A stretch of DNA of 64,000 nucleotides, taken from JAKIVR01 sp035933635. GTDB lineage: Archaea; Thermoplasmatota; Thermoplasmata; Lutacidiplasmatales; UBA184. The notes beneath the pieces were generated by a model that made no database searches, was not told where the DNA came from, and was given only the letters and a program-made list of their open reading frames with translations. The first letter of the stretch is position 1. The number at the start of each line of letters is the position of its first letter. The position numbers were made by a program, and so were the translations under genes. Positions 37,334 to 46,031 of the stretch are shown piece after piece. The DNA lies in NCBI GenBank assembly GCA_035933635.1, contig DASYYY010000030.1, forward strand, positions 34,720-98,719, written 5' to 3'.

Positions 37334-37357
37334 ATCCCCTCGTCTGTCGCCCGACTA

Positions 37358-38425
37358 ATGGGGGTAGCCCTCTCCACCGAGGAGCGGATCGCTCCCCTAC
37401 GCGACGGTCCGATCACCGTCTGCACCTACTGCTCGCATTCGTCGCTCCAGATCTTCCACGGCGTCAAGCAGGAAGGGTTCGCCACTCTCGGGATCGCGCG
37501 GGGGACGCCACCGCGCTACTACGAGGCGTTCCCGCTCGCCAAGCCCGACGCCTTCCTCACCGTCCCCAAGCTGCCGGACCTCGCCGAGCGGACCGCGGAG
37601 TTGAACGAGCGGCGATGCGTGATCGTCCCGCACGGTTCGTTCGTCGAGTACTACGGCGTTGAGAAGTTCGAGAAGCTCGACGTGCCGGTCTTCGGCAACC
37701 GCGCGGTGCTGGGGTGGGAGTCCGACCGGCGCAAGGAGCGCGAGTGGCTCGATTCGGCCGGCGTCCCGATGCCGCGGCGCTACGAGCAGATCGACGAGGT
37801 CGACGGTCCGGTCATCGTGAAGTACTACGGGGCGAAGGGCGGCAAGGGCTTCGTCCTCGCCAAGAACCGTGGTGCGCTCAAGGACTTCCGGCCCACGGGT
37901 CCGTACGTCATCCAAGAGTACGTCCTCGGGACCCGTTACTACCTCCACTTCTTCTACAGCCCGCTGACCGACACGGGCTACCGCGTCGCGGGCGGTTCGC
38001 TCGAGCTGCTCGGCATGGACCGGCGGGACGAGGCGAACATCGACGAGCTCTACAAGCTCGGCGCGCAGGAGGAACTGCTGCGGGCCGGGATCCGGCCGAC
38101 GTTCGTCGTCACCGGCAACGTGCCGGTGGTGTTGCGCGAGTCGCTGCTCCCGAAGGTCTTCGACATCGGGGCGCGCATCGTCGAGCGCTCGGTCGAGCTG
38201 TTCGGCGGGATGGTCGGGCCGTTCTGCGTCGAGGGGATCGTGAACGAGGAGCTCGAGTTCAAGGTCTTCGAGATCTCCACGCGGATCGTCGCCGGGACCA
38301 ACCTGTTCCCCTCCGGATCGCCGTACTCGGAGCTGGTCGCGCCGGGCCTATCGACGGGCCGGCGCATCGCCCTCGAGCTCAAGCGCGCCCAGGCGGAGAA
38401 CCGCCTCCGCGAGGTCCTGAGCTGA
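37358..38425 (+). CDS. purP: FAICAR synthetase PurP (formate-dependent)
   Basis: Archaeal purine enzyme that makes 5-formylaminoimidazole-4-carboxamide ribotide from AICAR, formate and ATP. It has 355 residues. Landmarks are TYCSHSSLQIFHGVKQEGF (N-terminal substrate site), FVEYYGVEKFEKLDVPVFGN, the ATP-grasp strands GPVIVKYYGAKGGKGF and YVIQEYVLGTRYY, and the metal site KVFEISTRIVAGTN. TAAAT at 37331-37335 lies 25-26 bp before the ATG, so the transcript is probably leaderless. Confidence 0.95.
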   Translation: MGVALSTEERIAPLRDGPITVCTYCSHSSLQIFHGVKQEGFATLGIARGTPPRYYEAFPLAKPDAFLTVPKLPDLAERTAELNERRCVIVPHGSFVEYYGVEKFEKLDVPVFGNRAVLGWESDRRKEREWLDSAGVPMPRRYEQIDEVDGPVIVKYYGAKGGKGFVLAKNRGALKDFRPTGPYVIQEYVLGTRYYLHFFYSPLTDTGYRVAGGSLELLGMDRRDEANIDELYKLGAQEELLRAGIRPTFVVTGNVPVVLRESLLPKVFDIGARIVERSVELFGGMVGPFCVEGIVNEELEFKVFEISTRIVAGTNLFPSGSPYSELVAPGLSTGRRIALELKRAQAENRLREVLS

Positions 38426-38481
38426 TCCGCCCCGACGACTCTCCGCGCCCGCGGCGCAGCGGCGGAAGGTCGATGGGCCGG

Positions 38482-41400
38482 TCAGCCACCGGAGGTACCG
38501 GGGGGTTGGGCCGAGCCGGTGTTGCCCGGGGCCGAACCTCCGGATTCGGTGCCGGGATCCCACGCCTGCAGTGTCGCGCCGGCCGTCGGACCCGCGGCAC
38601 TGGAGGGGGACCGCGCCTTCGGTTTGCGCCGGAACGGATGGGTCAAGAGCAGGTAGCCGGCGATCAGGGCGAGCAGGACGATGACGCCGATGAGGAGGTA
38701 GGTGAGGTCCTTGGGGAACTTCGCCGGGGCGGCGGGGGGGAGGTTCACGATCAGATGGGTCGCCGCTCTTCCCATCCCGCCGTGGGCATCGACGACCGTG
38801 ACCACGACCCGGTAGGTCCCCGAACCCAGCGGCTTGCAGACGATCGACGAGCTGTTCGAGGAGGTGCATCCGCCGGGCAGCCCCGCGTAGGAGACCCGGT
38901 AGGGCGGTTCGCCGCCGGCGATGTCGACATAGAGCGTCGTGCTCGAACCGAGCGTGATGGTCGCGGGCGTGGCGTTGAAGCTGGTGACCGCGATCTCCGT
39001 GCCCACGAGGCTGACGGTCGCCTGCGCCTGTGCGCGGAGTGTACCGGAGACCGCGGAGACGTTCACCGTCACGCTCCCGGGCAGCGGCCCGGCCAGTAGC
39101 GTCACGTTCGCTCCCGACGTGGCGCTGAGCGAAGCTCCGGTTCGGGTGGCGAGCGACCAGGTGTAGGTCGCTGCCACCGGATGGCCGCCGGAGTCCACCC
39201 CTTCGGCACTCAGGCCGACCTGGTCGCCGGGGGCGATGGTGCTCGTGGCGGGCCGGATCAGGACGTGCGCAAGACTCCCTGCGGCGGGGGCGGAAACTTC
39301 GAGACCGAACGCGGGCGAGACCACCTTGGTGCCGTTGGTGTCATGGACGGTCACGGAGACCGAGAAGTTGCCGGATTCCTGGGGCGTGCAGGTCAGGGGG
39401 TTGGCGTCGGTGGAGATGCACCCGGTGGGGAAGCCGCTCCAGGCGTAGGTGTACGGCGGAACCCCCCCGGAGACCGAGACGGAGAACTGGGTCGAGGTGC
39501 CTTCCGTCGCGGGATTCGGCGAGGCGCTGGGGGTGCCCACCAGTAACGGCCGCGGAGGCGCTTTGGTGTATTGCCACCACGAGAGCTGCTCGGGCGATGG
39601 GCCAACCCGAGTTGTCCCACCGCCGAACAACAAGATCGCGCCGCGTACCGCGTCGTAGGCGCTCCCGGCCAGCTCGATCGGCCCAGGATTCGACGGTGAG
39701 CTCGCCGTCGCGTTCGTCCAGGTCCCGGCGTCGAACAGCCAGGTCTGGTTCAGGTCCCCGAAAATGCAGGAGCTGCTCCCCGAGAACGTCGTGCACGAGA
39801 GCACCCCGTAGCCCCCGTACATGACGACCGCCCCGATCGGTGGGTCATCGGCCATCGCGACCCCGGTGCGCGAGGTCGGGGGAGAGGACTTCGATAGCTC
39901 GCTCCAGGTACCCGTCGAAAGCCTCCAAGTGTCGTTGCACAGGGCTGCGCTGGTCAGCGGCGACCCGCATCCGGATCCGCCGAACAGCAAGAGGTAGGAG
40001 TCTCCCGAATCCCAGGTCAGCCCGGCACCGCCGCGGGCGGAGGGCGGAGGTCCGACGAACCCGGTGATGTTGGTCCAGTGTCCGCCGGTGAATTCCCAGG
40101 TGTCGTTGAAGGCCCGGGTCGAGTTCTCCCCTCCGAAGAGGATGATCGCCTTGAGCGCGGTGTCGTAGGACATCGACGCGTAGGCGCGGGGGGACGGCGA
40201 GGCGTTCTGGCTGGAGGTGACGTTCGTCCAGAGACCGCCCGAATAGGTCCAGGTGTCCGCGAAGAACCGGCCCCCCGCGATGAATCCGGTGGTGCCCCCG
40301 AAGAGCACCAGGTACGAATCGAGGGAGTCGTACGCGGCTCCGGCGCCGAACCGACCCGGTGGCGCGAGTCCCGGTGTGAGACGAGTCCAGGCGGTGCCGG
40401 TGAACTCCCAGGTATCGGCCTGGTTCGAGCCGCCGAACAGCACGTTGTAGCCATCGGTCGGATCGTACACGAAGCTCGGGCCGATGCGCGCCGAGGGGGA
40501 GGTAGGAGCGTTGGCGACCGACCACTTTCCGGACGCGAAGCTCCAGCCATCGTCGTCGATCAGGGCGAGACCGGGGTCCACGCCCGAGTAGAGTAACGTG
40601 ACGTTGGTGGTCGCGGTGGAGATGGTGAAGAGCGCCGGGTAGAGCCGACCTGAAGGCCCGGCGCCGGCGCTCGAGCTCACATTGCTCCATCGGCCGCTCG
40701 TGTACAGCCAGGTGTCGGCACCCACCCCGCTGACCGAAGCTCCGGGGACCTCGCCGCCGAAGAGCATCACCCCGGAGTCGGAGGGGTCGTTGGCCAGCGA
40801 CGCGTCGACCCGGGAGGTCGGAGGAGTTCCGGCGACCGAGGTCAGGTTGATCCATGCGCCGGCGGCGAACGTCCAGGTATCGTTCAGGAACGACCCGTAG
40901 GTCTGGGCGCCGTAGACCGCCTGACCACCGTAGAGGACCACCGCGTCCAAGGTCGAGTCCGCGCACATGGAGAACGCGGTGCGGGCCGAAGGTGCGGTGA
41001 CGAGGCCGCCGGTAAGGTTCGTCCACTTCCCACCGGCGAAGCTCCACGTGTCGGTGTAGGCGCGCGCGGTGGCGCTCGACGAGGGCATCCCGGTCCCGCC
41101 GTAGAGGACGAGCTCCGAGTCGCCCGCGTCGTAGGCCATCCCCGCGCCGGCGCGGGGGGCGGGGGCAGCCCCGGCCGTCGAGGTACGGTTGGTCCAGGTC
41201 CCCCCGGCGAAGGTCCAGGTTTGGTTCGTGTACCCCGAAGCGGACGCCCCGCCGAACAGGACGACATAGCCGTCGTAGGTGTCGTAGGCCATCGACGGCT
41301 GGCTGAGCGGCGGTGGGGACGGACCGCGCGTGGGGGTCAGATTGACCCAACGCCCGCCTTGGTAGGCCCAGGTGGAGTCGCCCGATATCCCTCCGAAGAC

Positions 41401-41817
41401 GATCCCGTACCCGTCCTTGGCGTCGTACGCCGAGCCCCCACCCGCCAGCGCGAGACCGGTCCCGACCTCCTTCCAGTTGCCGGGCACGACCGAAGGTCCG
41501 ACGGAGGGGCCGAGGGGGGAGCAGGGAGCACCGCCCGGAACGAACACCTCGCGGCAACGACTACCCCACTCGGCCGGCGCCTCGGGGCGCGACCACGCCC
41601 CGACGGCGTCGGTGACGACCGGGTGGTGTCCCGCCGGTGCGGTCGGGGCCGCGATGCGTGGGATCGCCGGCTGGGGCGAACCGGCGAACCTGACCCGAAG
41701 AGATAGCGCGGGGAGCGGCGCGATAAGGATGGCCACGACGGTGACCGCGGCGATCGAGGTGGCCCACCGCACCACTCCGGGGCGAAACGGCCTTCGCTCG
41801 AACCATTCCCGTTGCAT
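38482..41817 (-). CDS. Large Kelch-repeat surface protein with Ig/PKD-like domains and C-terminal membrane anchor
   Basis: A cell-surface protein of 1111 residues. A signal or anchor helix (about 18-40) is followed by about twelve Kelch-type repeats. The repeat pattern is SMAYD...YVVLFGG...NDTWTFAGGTWTNLT with PSxR between blades, enough for two beta-propellers. Then come about three Ig/PKD-like domains (GGVPPYTYAWSGFPTGC and GGEPPYRVSYAGLPGGC), a membrane helix (LTYLLIGVIVLLALIAGYLL), a basic stop-transfer stretch and a Gly/Pro/Ser-rich tail. It probably binds sugars, polymers or other cells. It lies 27 bases behind rpoD on the same strand. The ATG at 41817 is chosen over an adjacent GTG. 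Confidence 0.85.
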   Translation of the reverse strand: MQREWFERRPFRPGVVRWATSIAAVTVVAILIAPLPALSLRVRFAGSPQPAIPRIAAPTAPAGHHPVVTDAVGAWSRPEAPAEWGSRCREVFVPGGAPCSPLGPSVGPSVVPGNWKEVGTGLALAGGGSAYDAKDGYGIVFGGISGDSTWAYQGGRWVNLTPTRGPSPPPLSQPSMAYDTYDGYVVLFGGASASGYTNQTWTFAGGTWTNRTSTAGAAPAPRAGAGMAYDAGDSELVLYGGTGMPSSSATARAYTDTWSFAGGKWTNLTGGLVTAPSARTAFSMCADSTLDAVVLYGGQAVYGAQTYGSFLNDTWTFAAGAWINLTSVAGTPPTSRVDASLANDPSDSGVMLFGGEVPGASVSGVGADTWLYTSGRWSNVSSSAGAGPSGRLYPALFTISTATTNVTLLYSGVDPGLALIDDDGWSFASGKWSVANAPTSPSARIGPSFVYDPTDGYNVLFGGSNQADTWEFTGTAWTRLTPGLAPPGRFGAGAAYDSLDSYLVLFGGTTGFIAGGRFFADTWTYSGGLWTNVTSSQNASPSPRAYASMSYDTALKAIILFGGENSTRAFNDTWEFTGGHWTNITGFVGPPPSARGGAGLTWDSGDSYLLLFGGSGCGSPLTSAALCNDTWRLSTGTWSELSKSSPPTSRTGVAMADDPPIGAVVMYGGYGVLSCTTFSGSSSCIFGDLNQTWLFDAGTWTNATASSPSNPGPIELAGSAYDAVRGAILLFGGGTTRVGPSPEQLSWWQYTKAPPRPLLVGTPSASPNPATEGTSTQFSVSVSGGVPPYTYAWSGFPTGCISTDANPLTCTPQESGNFSVSVTVHDTNGTKVVSPAFGLEVSAPAAGSLAHVLIRPATSTIAPGDQVGLSAEGVDSGGHPVAATYTWSLATRTGASLSATSGANVTLLAGPLPGSVTVNVSAVSGTLRAQAQATVSLVGTEIAVTSFNATPATITLGSSTTLYVDIAGGEPPYRVSYAGLPGGCTSSNSSSIVCKPLGSGTYRVVVTVVDAHGGMGRAATHLIVNLPPAAPAKFPKDLTYLLIGVIVLLALIAGYLLLTHPFRRKPKARSPSSAAGPTAGATLQAWDPGTESGGSAPGNTGSAQPPGTSGG

Positions 41818-41844
41818 CACGGGCTCCGGGCGCGAGGCGCCGGA

Positions 41845-42699
41845 CTACGGGATCGCTTGGACGGCTTCCCGGAGCTCCTCGAACCGTCGCTTGAGATCTT
41901 TGAGCGCGTAGCGGAACGATTCGCGGGCCGTCAGCGAGCCATCGGTCTCGAACCGAAGGAAGTGGTCGCTCTCATCGACCTTGACCTGGAGCGAGCCGTG
42001 CTCGCAGACCTTCTGGGTTCCGAGCAACAGGATCGCGTTGGACGGGTCCTCGCCGCCGGTGTAGGTGAGCTTCCCGGCGGAGTACGACAACAGACCGACC
42101 GGTGCGGAGGCCGCGACGCGCTTGAGGCACGCATCGGTGCAGCCGGGTTTCTTCTGGATGCGGACCTCGGCCTTCGGCTGGGCGCCGACGGCCTGGGCGA
42201 CCTGCCACTTGGAGTGGTCGCGAGCGCTGCCGACGACCGCGGTCGCGTAGGCGAGCAGCGCCTGGCGGGCGCCGAGTCGGACGATGGGGACCTCGGGCTC
42301 AAGGATCGCCAGGGTGGTGTCGCCGAGGGGAACGACGTCGCGCGAGTAGACCGTGCACGGGCCCTTCTTGTCGATGGAGTACATCACCTGGCAGTGCGTG
42401 CATCCCTCGCCCTTGCACGTGCACTCGGCCTTGCGTCGGAACTGCCCGAGGTCGGTGGGGATCGGGAGCTGGCCCAACCGCAGCGCCACCGCCTCGTCGA
42501 ACATGCTGGTCGACGAGTCGTAGTCCTTGCCGGAGGTCTCGTCGCGGATCGGACCGAGGTGGAACTCGACATCCTCGATGGCGAGCTTGGGGACGTCGGA
42601 GAGCAGCGTGCGGCGGATCGCGTTGACCTGGGCCGGGGTCGTCCCCGTCATCTCCAGCTTGAGCAGGCGGGGCTTGAGGTCGACGACGCGCATCTCCAT
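41845..42699 (-). CDS. rpoD: RNA polymerase subunit D (Rpo3)
   Basis: Assembly-platform subunit of archaeal RNA polymerase, the counterpart of bacterial alpha and eukaryotic RPB3. It has 284 residues. VNAIRRTLLSDVPKLAIEDVEF is the dimerisation core. ECTCKGEGCTHC is the usual small zinc-like loop. The region that binds Fe-S clusters in some archaea is reduced to GCTDACLKRV plus one later Cys, so a full [4Fe-4S] site looks unlikely. The start overlaps closely with the uS11 stop (TGAGATG). Confidence 0.95.
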   Translation of the reverse strand: MEMRVVDLKPRLLKLEMTGTTPAQVNAIRRTLLSDVPKLAIEDVEFHLGPIRDETSGKDYDSSTSMFDEAVALRLGQLPIPTDLGQFRRKAECTCKGEGCTHCQVMYSIDKKGPCTVYSRDVVPLGDTTLAILEPEVPIVRLGARQALLAYATAVVGSARDHSKWQVAQAVGAQPKAEVRIQKKPGCTDACLKRVAASAPVGLLSYSAGKLTYTGGEDPSNAILLLGTQKVCEHGSLQVKVDESDHFLRFETDGSLTARESFRYALKDLKRRFEELREAVQAIP

Positions 42700-42700
42700 C

Positions 42701-43084
42701 TCAGACCCTCCGGCCACGGCGCCCGCCCTTGGGCTTGGTCCCGTCGTGGGGGACGGGCGTGACGTCCTCGATGCGGCTGATCTTGACACCGGCGCGCGCC
42801 AGCGCCCGGATCGCCGCCTGGGCTCCGGGCCCGGGGGAACGCGCCCGATTGCCACCGGGGGCGCGGACCCGCACGTGCAGCGTGTCGTAGCCCTTCTCCT
42901 TGATCACGGCGGCGATCTGCTCGGCCGCCTTCATCGCGGCATACGGACTGGACTCGTCGCGGGCGGCCTTGACCACCATCCCTCCGGTGGCCTTGGTCAG
43001 CGTCTCGGCCCCGGTGAGGTCGGTGACGGTGATGTGGATGTTGTTGTAGCTGGCGAAGATGTGCGCGATACCGGTCTTGGCCAT
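42701..43084 (-). CDS. rpsK: 30S ribosomal protein uS11
   Basis: Small-subunit platform protein of 127 residues. It shows GIAHIFASYNNIHITVTDLTGAETLTKATGG split across its first strands, SSPYAAMKAAEQIA, and a C-terminus GVKISRIEDVTPVPHDG then an Arg/Lys-rich end, as in all archaeal uS11. It is third in the uS13-uS4-uS11-rpoD operon; the uS4 stop directly abuts its ATG. Confidence 0.97.
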   Translation of the reverse strand: MAKTGIAHIFASYNNIHITVTDLTGAETLTKATGGMVVKAARDESSPYAAMKAAEQIAAVIKEKGYDTLHVRVRAPGGNRARSPGPGAQAAIRALARAGVKISRIEDVTPVPHDGTKPKGGRRGRRV

Positions 43085-43672
43085 CTACGGTGCTCCTTCG
43101 GGCGCCGGCGGGGCCGATGGCGCGCCCGAGGCGTTGCTCTTCTCGCGTAGAGCGACCCGGATCGGGTGCTCCTCGTTGTTGAGCGGACTGCGCGGCGAGT
43201 AGCCGATCTGGGCCTCCTCGGCGGCCGGGACGAGGTAGCCGGGGCGGGTCATCTTGTGGTCTCCGATCGAGAAATGTCCGTGCACGATGAGCTGGCGGGC
43301 CCCCCACGCGGTCGGCGCGTAGCCCTTGGTGAAGGCGACCCACTCGAACCGCCGGGTCAGGATGTCGTCGACCCCCAGCGCGAGCACGTCGTCGATGGTG
43401 GGTGATCCCACCGGGAGCATGCCGAGCCGGGTGAGCCGGCCGAGCAGGCCCTCGACCTCGCGTTGAGCTTGCGGCTCGTTGGCGCGGACCCGCGCCTGGA
43501 GGTCGCGCGCTTGGCGGCGGAACCCACGGAGGACCGACTGCGCCTTCCACAGCTCCCGCTTGTTCTTCAGCCCGTACTTCTCGAGGAGCTTGCGCTCCTC
43601 GTCCATGCGGGTGGCCTCCCAAGGGTGCTTGGGCGTGTCATAGAGACGCCTCAGGAACTTCGGATCGCCCAC
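43085..43672 (-). CDS. rpsD: 30S ribosomal protein uS4
   Basis: Primary 16S rRNA-binding protein of 195 residues. The N-terminal GDPKFLRRLYDTPKHPWEA is typically archaeal. The S4 RNA-binding domain is seen in DILTRRFEWVAFTKGYAPTA and ARQLIVHGHFSIGDHKMTRPG. The last 20 residues are an Ala/Pro/Ser tail beyond the conserved end. It follows uS13 after ten bases. Confidence 0.97.
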   Translation of the reverse strand: MGDPKFLRRLYDTPKHPWEATRMDEERKLLEKYGLKNKRELWKAQSVLRGFRRQARDLQARVRANEPQAQREVEGLLGRLTRLGMLPVGSPTIDDVLALGVDDILTRRFEWVAFTKGYAPTAWGARQLIVHGHFSIGDHKMTRPGYLVPAAEEAQIGYSPRSPLNNEEHPIRVALREKSNASGAPSAPPAPEGAP

Positions 43673-43682
43673 GGTCGGAACG

Positions 43683-44375
43683 TCACTCCTTCTTCTTCTC
43701 CGCCTCGGCTTCCGCGGTCTTCGCCGCCGCGGCCTCCTTGGCGGCCTTCTTCAGCACGCCCGCAGCCATGCCGGTCCGGCCGTTGGAGCGCGTCCGCTGG
43801 CCGCGGACCTTCTGGCCCCGCTCGTGCCGGACGCCCTTGTAGCTGCGGACCATCCGCATCAGATTCACGTCATCCCGGCCCGAGGTTTCCAGGTCCGGGC
43901 CAATGTAGTGGTGGGCCTCGCCCGTCGCGTAGTCGACCGGGTGGTTGACCATCCAGCCGGGCAGCCGAGTGGGGAGCGAACCGAGCACCTGCTCGATGCC
44001 CTCGACCGTCGCCTCGGGGAGGTTGCCGATCATCTCGGCGGGATTGACCCCCGCCATCCGACAGGTGACCTCGGCGATCCGCGGCCCGATGCCACGCACT
44101 CCGGTGAGGGCGAGGGCCGTGGAGCGGCGCCCGTCAAGGTCGCTCCCGGCGAGACGGACGATGTAACGGAAGTTCGGGTTGTCCGGAATCGGTTTGCCGC
44201 CCTTGCGCTCAGCGCCCGGCGCGGCGGGCTTGGCGGCCTTGCCGCCCTTGCCCTCCTTCCCCTCCTTGCCCTTGCCGCCCTTGTCGGACTTCTCCTTCTT
44301 GGCGGGCTTCTCCGCGGCCGCGGGCTCCGCGGCGGCCGGGGCGGGTGCGGCCTCCTCCTTGGTCTCCTTCGGCAT
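43683..44375 (-). CDS. rpsM: 30S ribosomal protein uS13 with long low-complexity extensions
   Basis: Head protein of the small subunit, contacting the P-site tRNA and uL5. The conserved core begins near residue 63 (NFRYIVRLAGSDLDG) and includes ALTGVRGIGPRIAEV and the basic end RHERGQKVRGQRTRSNGRTG. About 60 extra N-terminal residues are almost only Ala, Lys, Glu, Gly and Pro. Another Ala/Lys/Glu tail of about 25 residues follows the core. Total 230 residues against about 150 normally. First gene of its operon. Confidence 0.95.
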   Translation of the reverse strand: MPKETKEEAAPAPAAAEPAAAEKPAKKEKSDKGGKGKEGKEGKGGKAAKPAAPGAERKGGKPIPDNPNFRYIVRLAGSDLDGRRSTALALTGVRGIGPRIAEVTCRMAGVNPAEMIGNLPEATVEGIEQVLGSLPTRLPGWMVNHPVDYATGEAHHYIGPDLETSGRDDVNLMRMVRSYKGVRHERGQKVRGQRTRSNGRTGMAAGVLKKAAKEAAAAKTAEAEAEKKKE

Positions 44376-44706
44376 GTTGGACCTGACTAGATGAGCTCAA
44401 TCACCGAGGACGCGATGCGACAAGTCATTGCGGGAAGGGTCGGAGGGAGGAGTTAGGGGCCACCGAGCGAGGGTGCGCCGACACGGACCGCTCGAGCCCA
44501 CGGGCCCGTCGGTCTCGCGTCCGTAGCCTAGGAGTTCGCTCATCTGTACGCCCGACCGGACCCTCCCGACCGTCGAGCTTGCCCGCGAAAAATGGGGCCT
44601 TGATAAGTGCTTCGGTGCGGATTCTCGACGATGACCGTGGAGTCCCCCCGGCTCGGGAAACTCCAAGAAGGGCGCCCGGCTGGCCGGCCCCAGGGGAGCT
44701 GGCGGG
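44376..44706. other. Divergent intergenic region between rpsM and a glycosyltransferase gene
   Basis: This stretch of 331 bases has no supportable gene. On the minus strand a TTATCAA element at about 44600-44607 may be the uS13 operon promoter, which would give an unusually long leader of about 200 nt. GGTGAT (44400-44405) lies 25 bases before the uS13 ATG, farther than a normal ribosome binding site. The same AT-rich patch read forward (TTGATAAG) may serve the glycosyltransferase. No tRNA or riboswitch was recognised. Confidence 0.45.
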
Positions 44707-45417
44707 TTGGACCTCACGGTCATACTTCCGACCTACAACGAGCGCGAGTCGATCGTCGCCATCCGGCCCCGGCTCGAGGCCGCGCTCCGCCCGTACAGCT
44801 GCGAGGTCATCGTCGTCGACGACGAGTCCCCCGACGGCACGGGCGAGGTGGTCCGTTCGATGCAGGGGAACGGCGGCTGGAAGCTCGTCGAGCGACGCGG
44901 GGCGCGGGGCCTGGCGAGCGCCGTCGCCGAGGGGTTCCGGCAGGCCCAGGGGGAGGTGGTCGTCGTGATGGACGCCGACGGAAGCCATCCGCCGGAGGTG
45001 ATCCCCGCGCTCGTCGAGCCCATCCGTGCCCGGCGCGCCTCGTTCACGCTCGCGAGCCGATTCGTCGCGGGAGGTTCCGATACCGCGCTCGTGGGCATCC
45101 GCCGGCTCATCAGCTGGGGGGCGGCGCTCCTCGCGCGGCCGCTCACGCCGGTCCATGACCCGATGTCCGGATTCTTCGCCGTCCGCCGCGACGTCGTCGA
45201 CCACGCCGCGCTCCATCCGGTCGGCTACAAGATCGCCCTCGAGGTGATGGTCCGATGCCGGCCGCGCCCGCTCCTGGAGGTGCCCTTCGCCTTCCAGGCG
45301 CGCATCGCGGGCGAGAGCAAGCTGGGGGCCAAGCAGATCGCCGGGTACGTCGGCCACCTGGGCCGGCTCTACGGATGGCGGTTCGCGAGCCTGGGCCGGG
45401 CCTCGAGCACTCGGTAG
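44707..45417 (+). CDS. Family 2 glycosyltransferase, dolichol-phosphate mannose synthase type
   Basis: Predicted to transfer a sugar from a nucleotide donor to a polyprenyl phosphate on the cytosolic membrane face, feeding N-glycosylation of surface proteins. It has 236 residues. Motifs are LTVILPTYNERES, VIVVDDESPDGTGE, the metal-binding VMDADGSHPPE, DPMSGFFAVRR and GYKIALEVMVR. No membrane helices are present, as in soluble DPM1-type enzymes. The TTG at 44707 is the only upstream start in frame after a stop at 44632. Its last 49 bases overlap the convergent methyltransferase gene. Confidence 0.85.
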   Translation: MDLTVILPTYNERESIVAIRPRLEAALRPYSCEVIVVDDESPDGTGEVVRSMQGNGGWKLVERRGARGLASAVAEGFRQAQGEVVVVMDADGSHPPEVIPALVEPIRARRASFTLASRFVAGGSDTALVGIRRLISWGAALLARPLTPVHDPMSGFFAVRRDVVDHAALHPVGYKIALEVMVRCRPRPLLEVPFAFQARIAGESKLGAKQIAGYVGHLGRLYGWRFASLGRASSTR

Positions 45418-46028
45418 CCGCTACCGCGTGCGAGCACCTCGACCTCGGCGGCGGCCCAGTTCTCCCCGAGCCACCGCTGGTAGTACTGGATCCCCTGGCT
45501 CCCTTTTCCGACGAGCAGCAGGCGGCCTCCTTCCCGGAGGTGGGCGGGCGCCTCCGACAGCAACCGCAGGACGAGTTCGCGCCCCGCGTGGTAGGGTGGG
45601 TTCGTCACGATCAGGTCGAAGGCGTCGTCGCGCACCGGGTCGAACAGCGAGCCGGGCCGGACCTCGGCGTTCGCGATCTTGTTGCGGCGGGCATTGCCTC
45701 GGGCGAGGAGCACCGCGCGTCGGTTGACGTCGGTGAGGACGACGTGGCCCTGGGGGGCGGCCTTGGCCGCGGCGAGCCCGATCGGCCCCCAGCCGCAGCC
45801 GATGTCCAGGATCCGGTCGGTAGCGGACGGTGCCATCGCCTCGATCAGGAGCGAGGTCCCCGGGTCGAGCTGCTCGGAAGCGAACACGCCGGCGTCGGTC
45901 TCGAACACGAGGATCTCCCCCCGGTAGAGGAAGCGCAGCTCGCGACGGCGGTGCGGTGACCTCGGACGGACGGTGAAATAGTGCTCGGCCTCGGGGGGCG
46001 CGTCCTCGGGCGCGTCGGTGGGGTCCAT
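45369..46028 (-). CDS. RsmC-like SAM-dependent methyltransferase
   Basis: Methyltransferase of 219 residues with the class I fold: motif I ILDIGCGWGPIGLAAA, acidic motif HVVLTDVNRRA, and catalytic NPPYHAGREL. The Asn-Pro-Pro-Tyr motif marks N-methylation of bases, so an RNA guanine is the likely target (RsmC/RlmG type). An N-terminal acidic stretch precedes EHYFTVRPRSPHRR. It starts four bases after the dnaJ stop, so the two are probably co-transcribed. Confidence 0.85.
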   Translation of the reverse strand: MDPTDAPEDAPPEAEHYFTVRPRSPHRRRELRFLYRGEILVFETDAGVFASEQLDPGTSLLIEAMAPSATDRILDIGCGWGPIGLAAAKAAPQGHVVLTDVNRRAVLLARGNARRNKIANAEVRPGSLFDPVRDDAFDLIVTNPPYHAGRELVLRLLSEAPAHLREGGRLLLVGKGSQGIQYYQRWLGENWAAAEVEVLARGSGYRVLEARPRLANRHP

Positions 46029-46031
46029 GGC

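Noticed and set aside
44397..44540. Possible small gene in the rpsM upstream region (minus strand)
   Set aside because: No ribosome site or TATA at a fitting distance, and the composition is like spacer.
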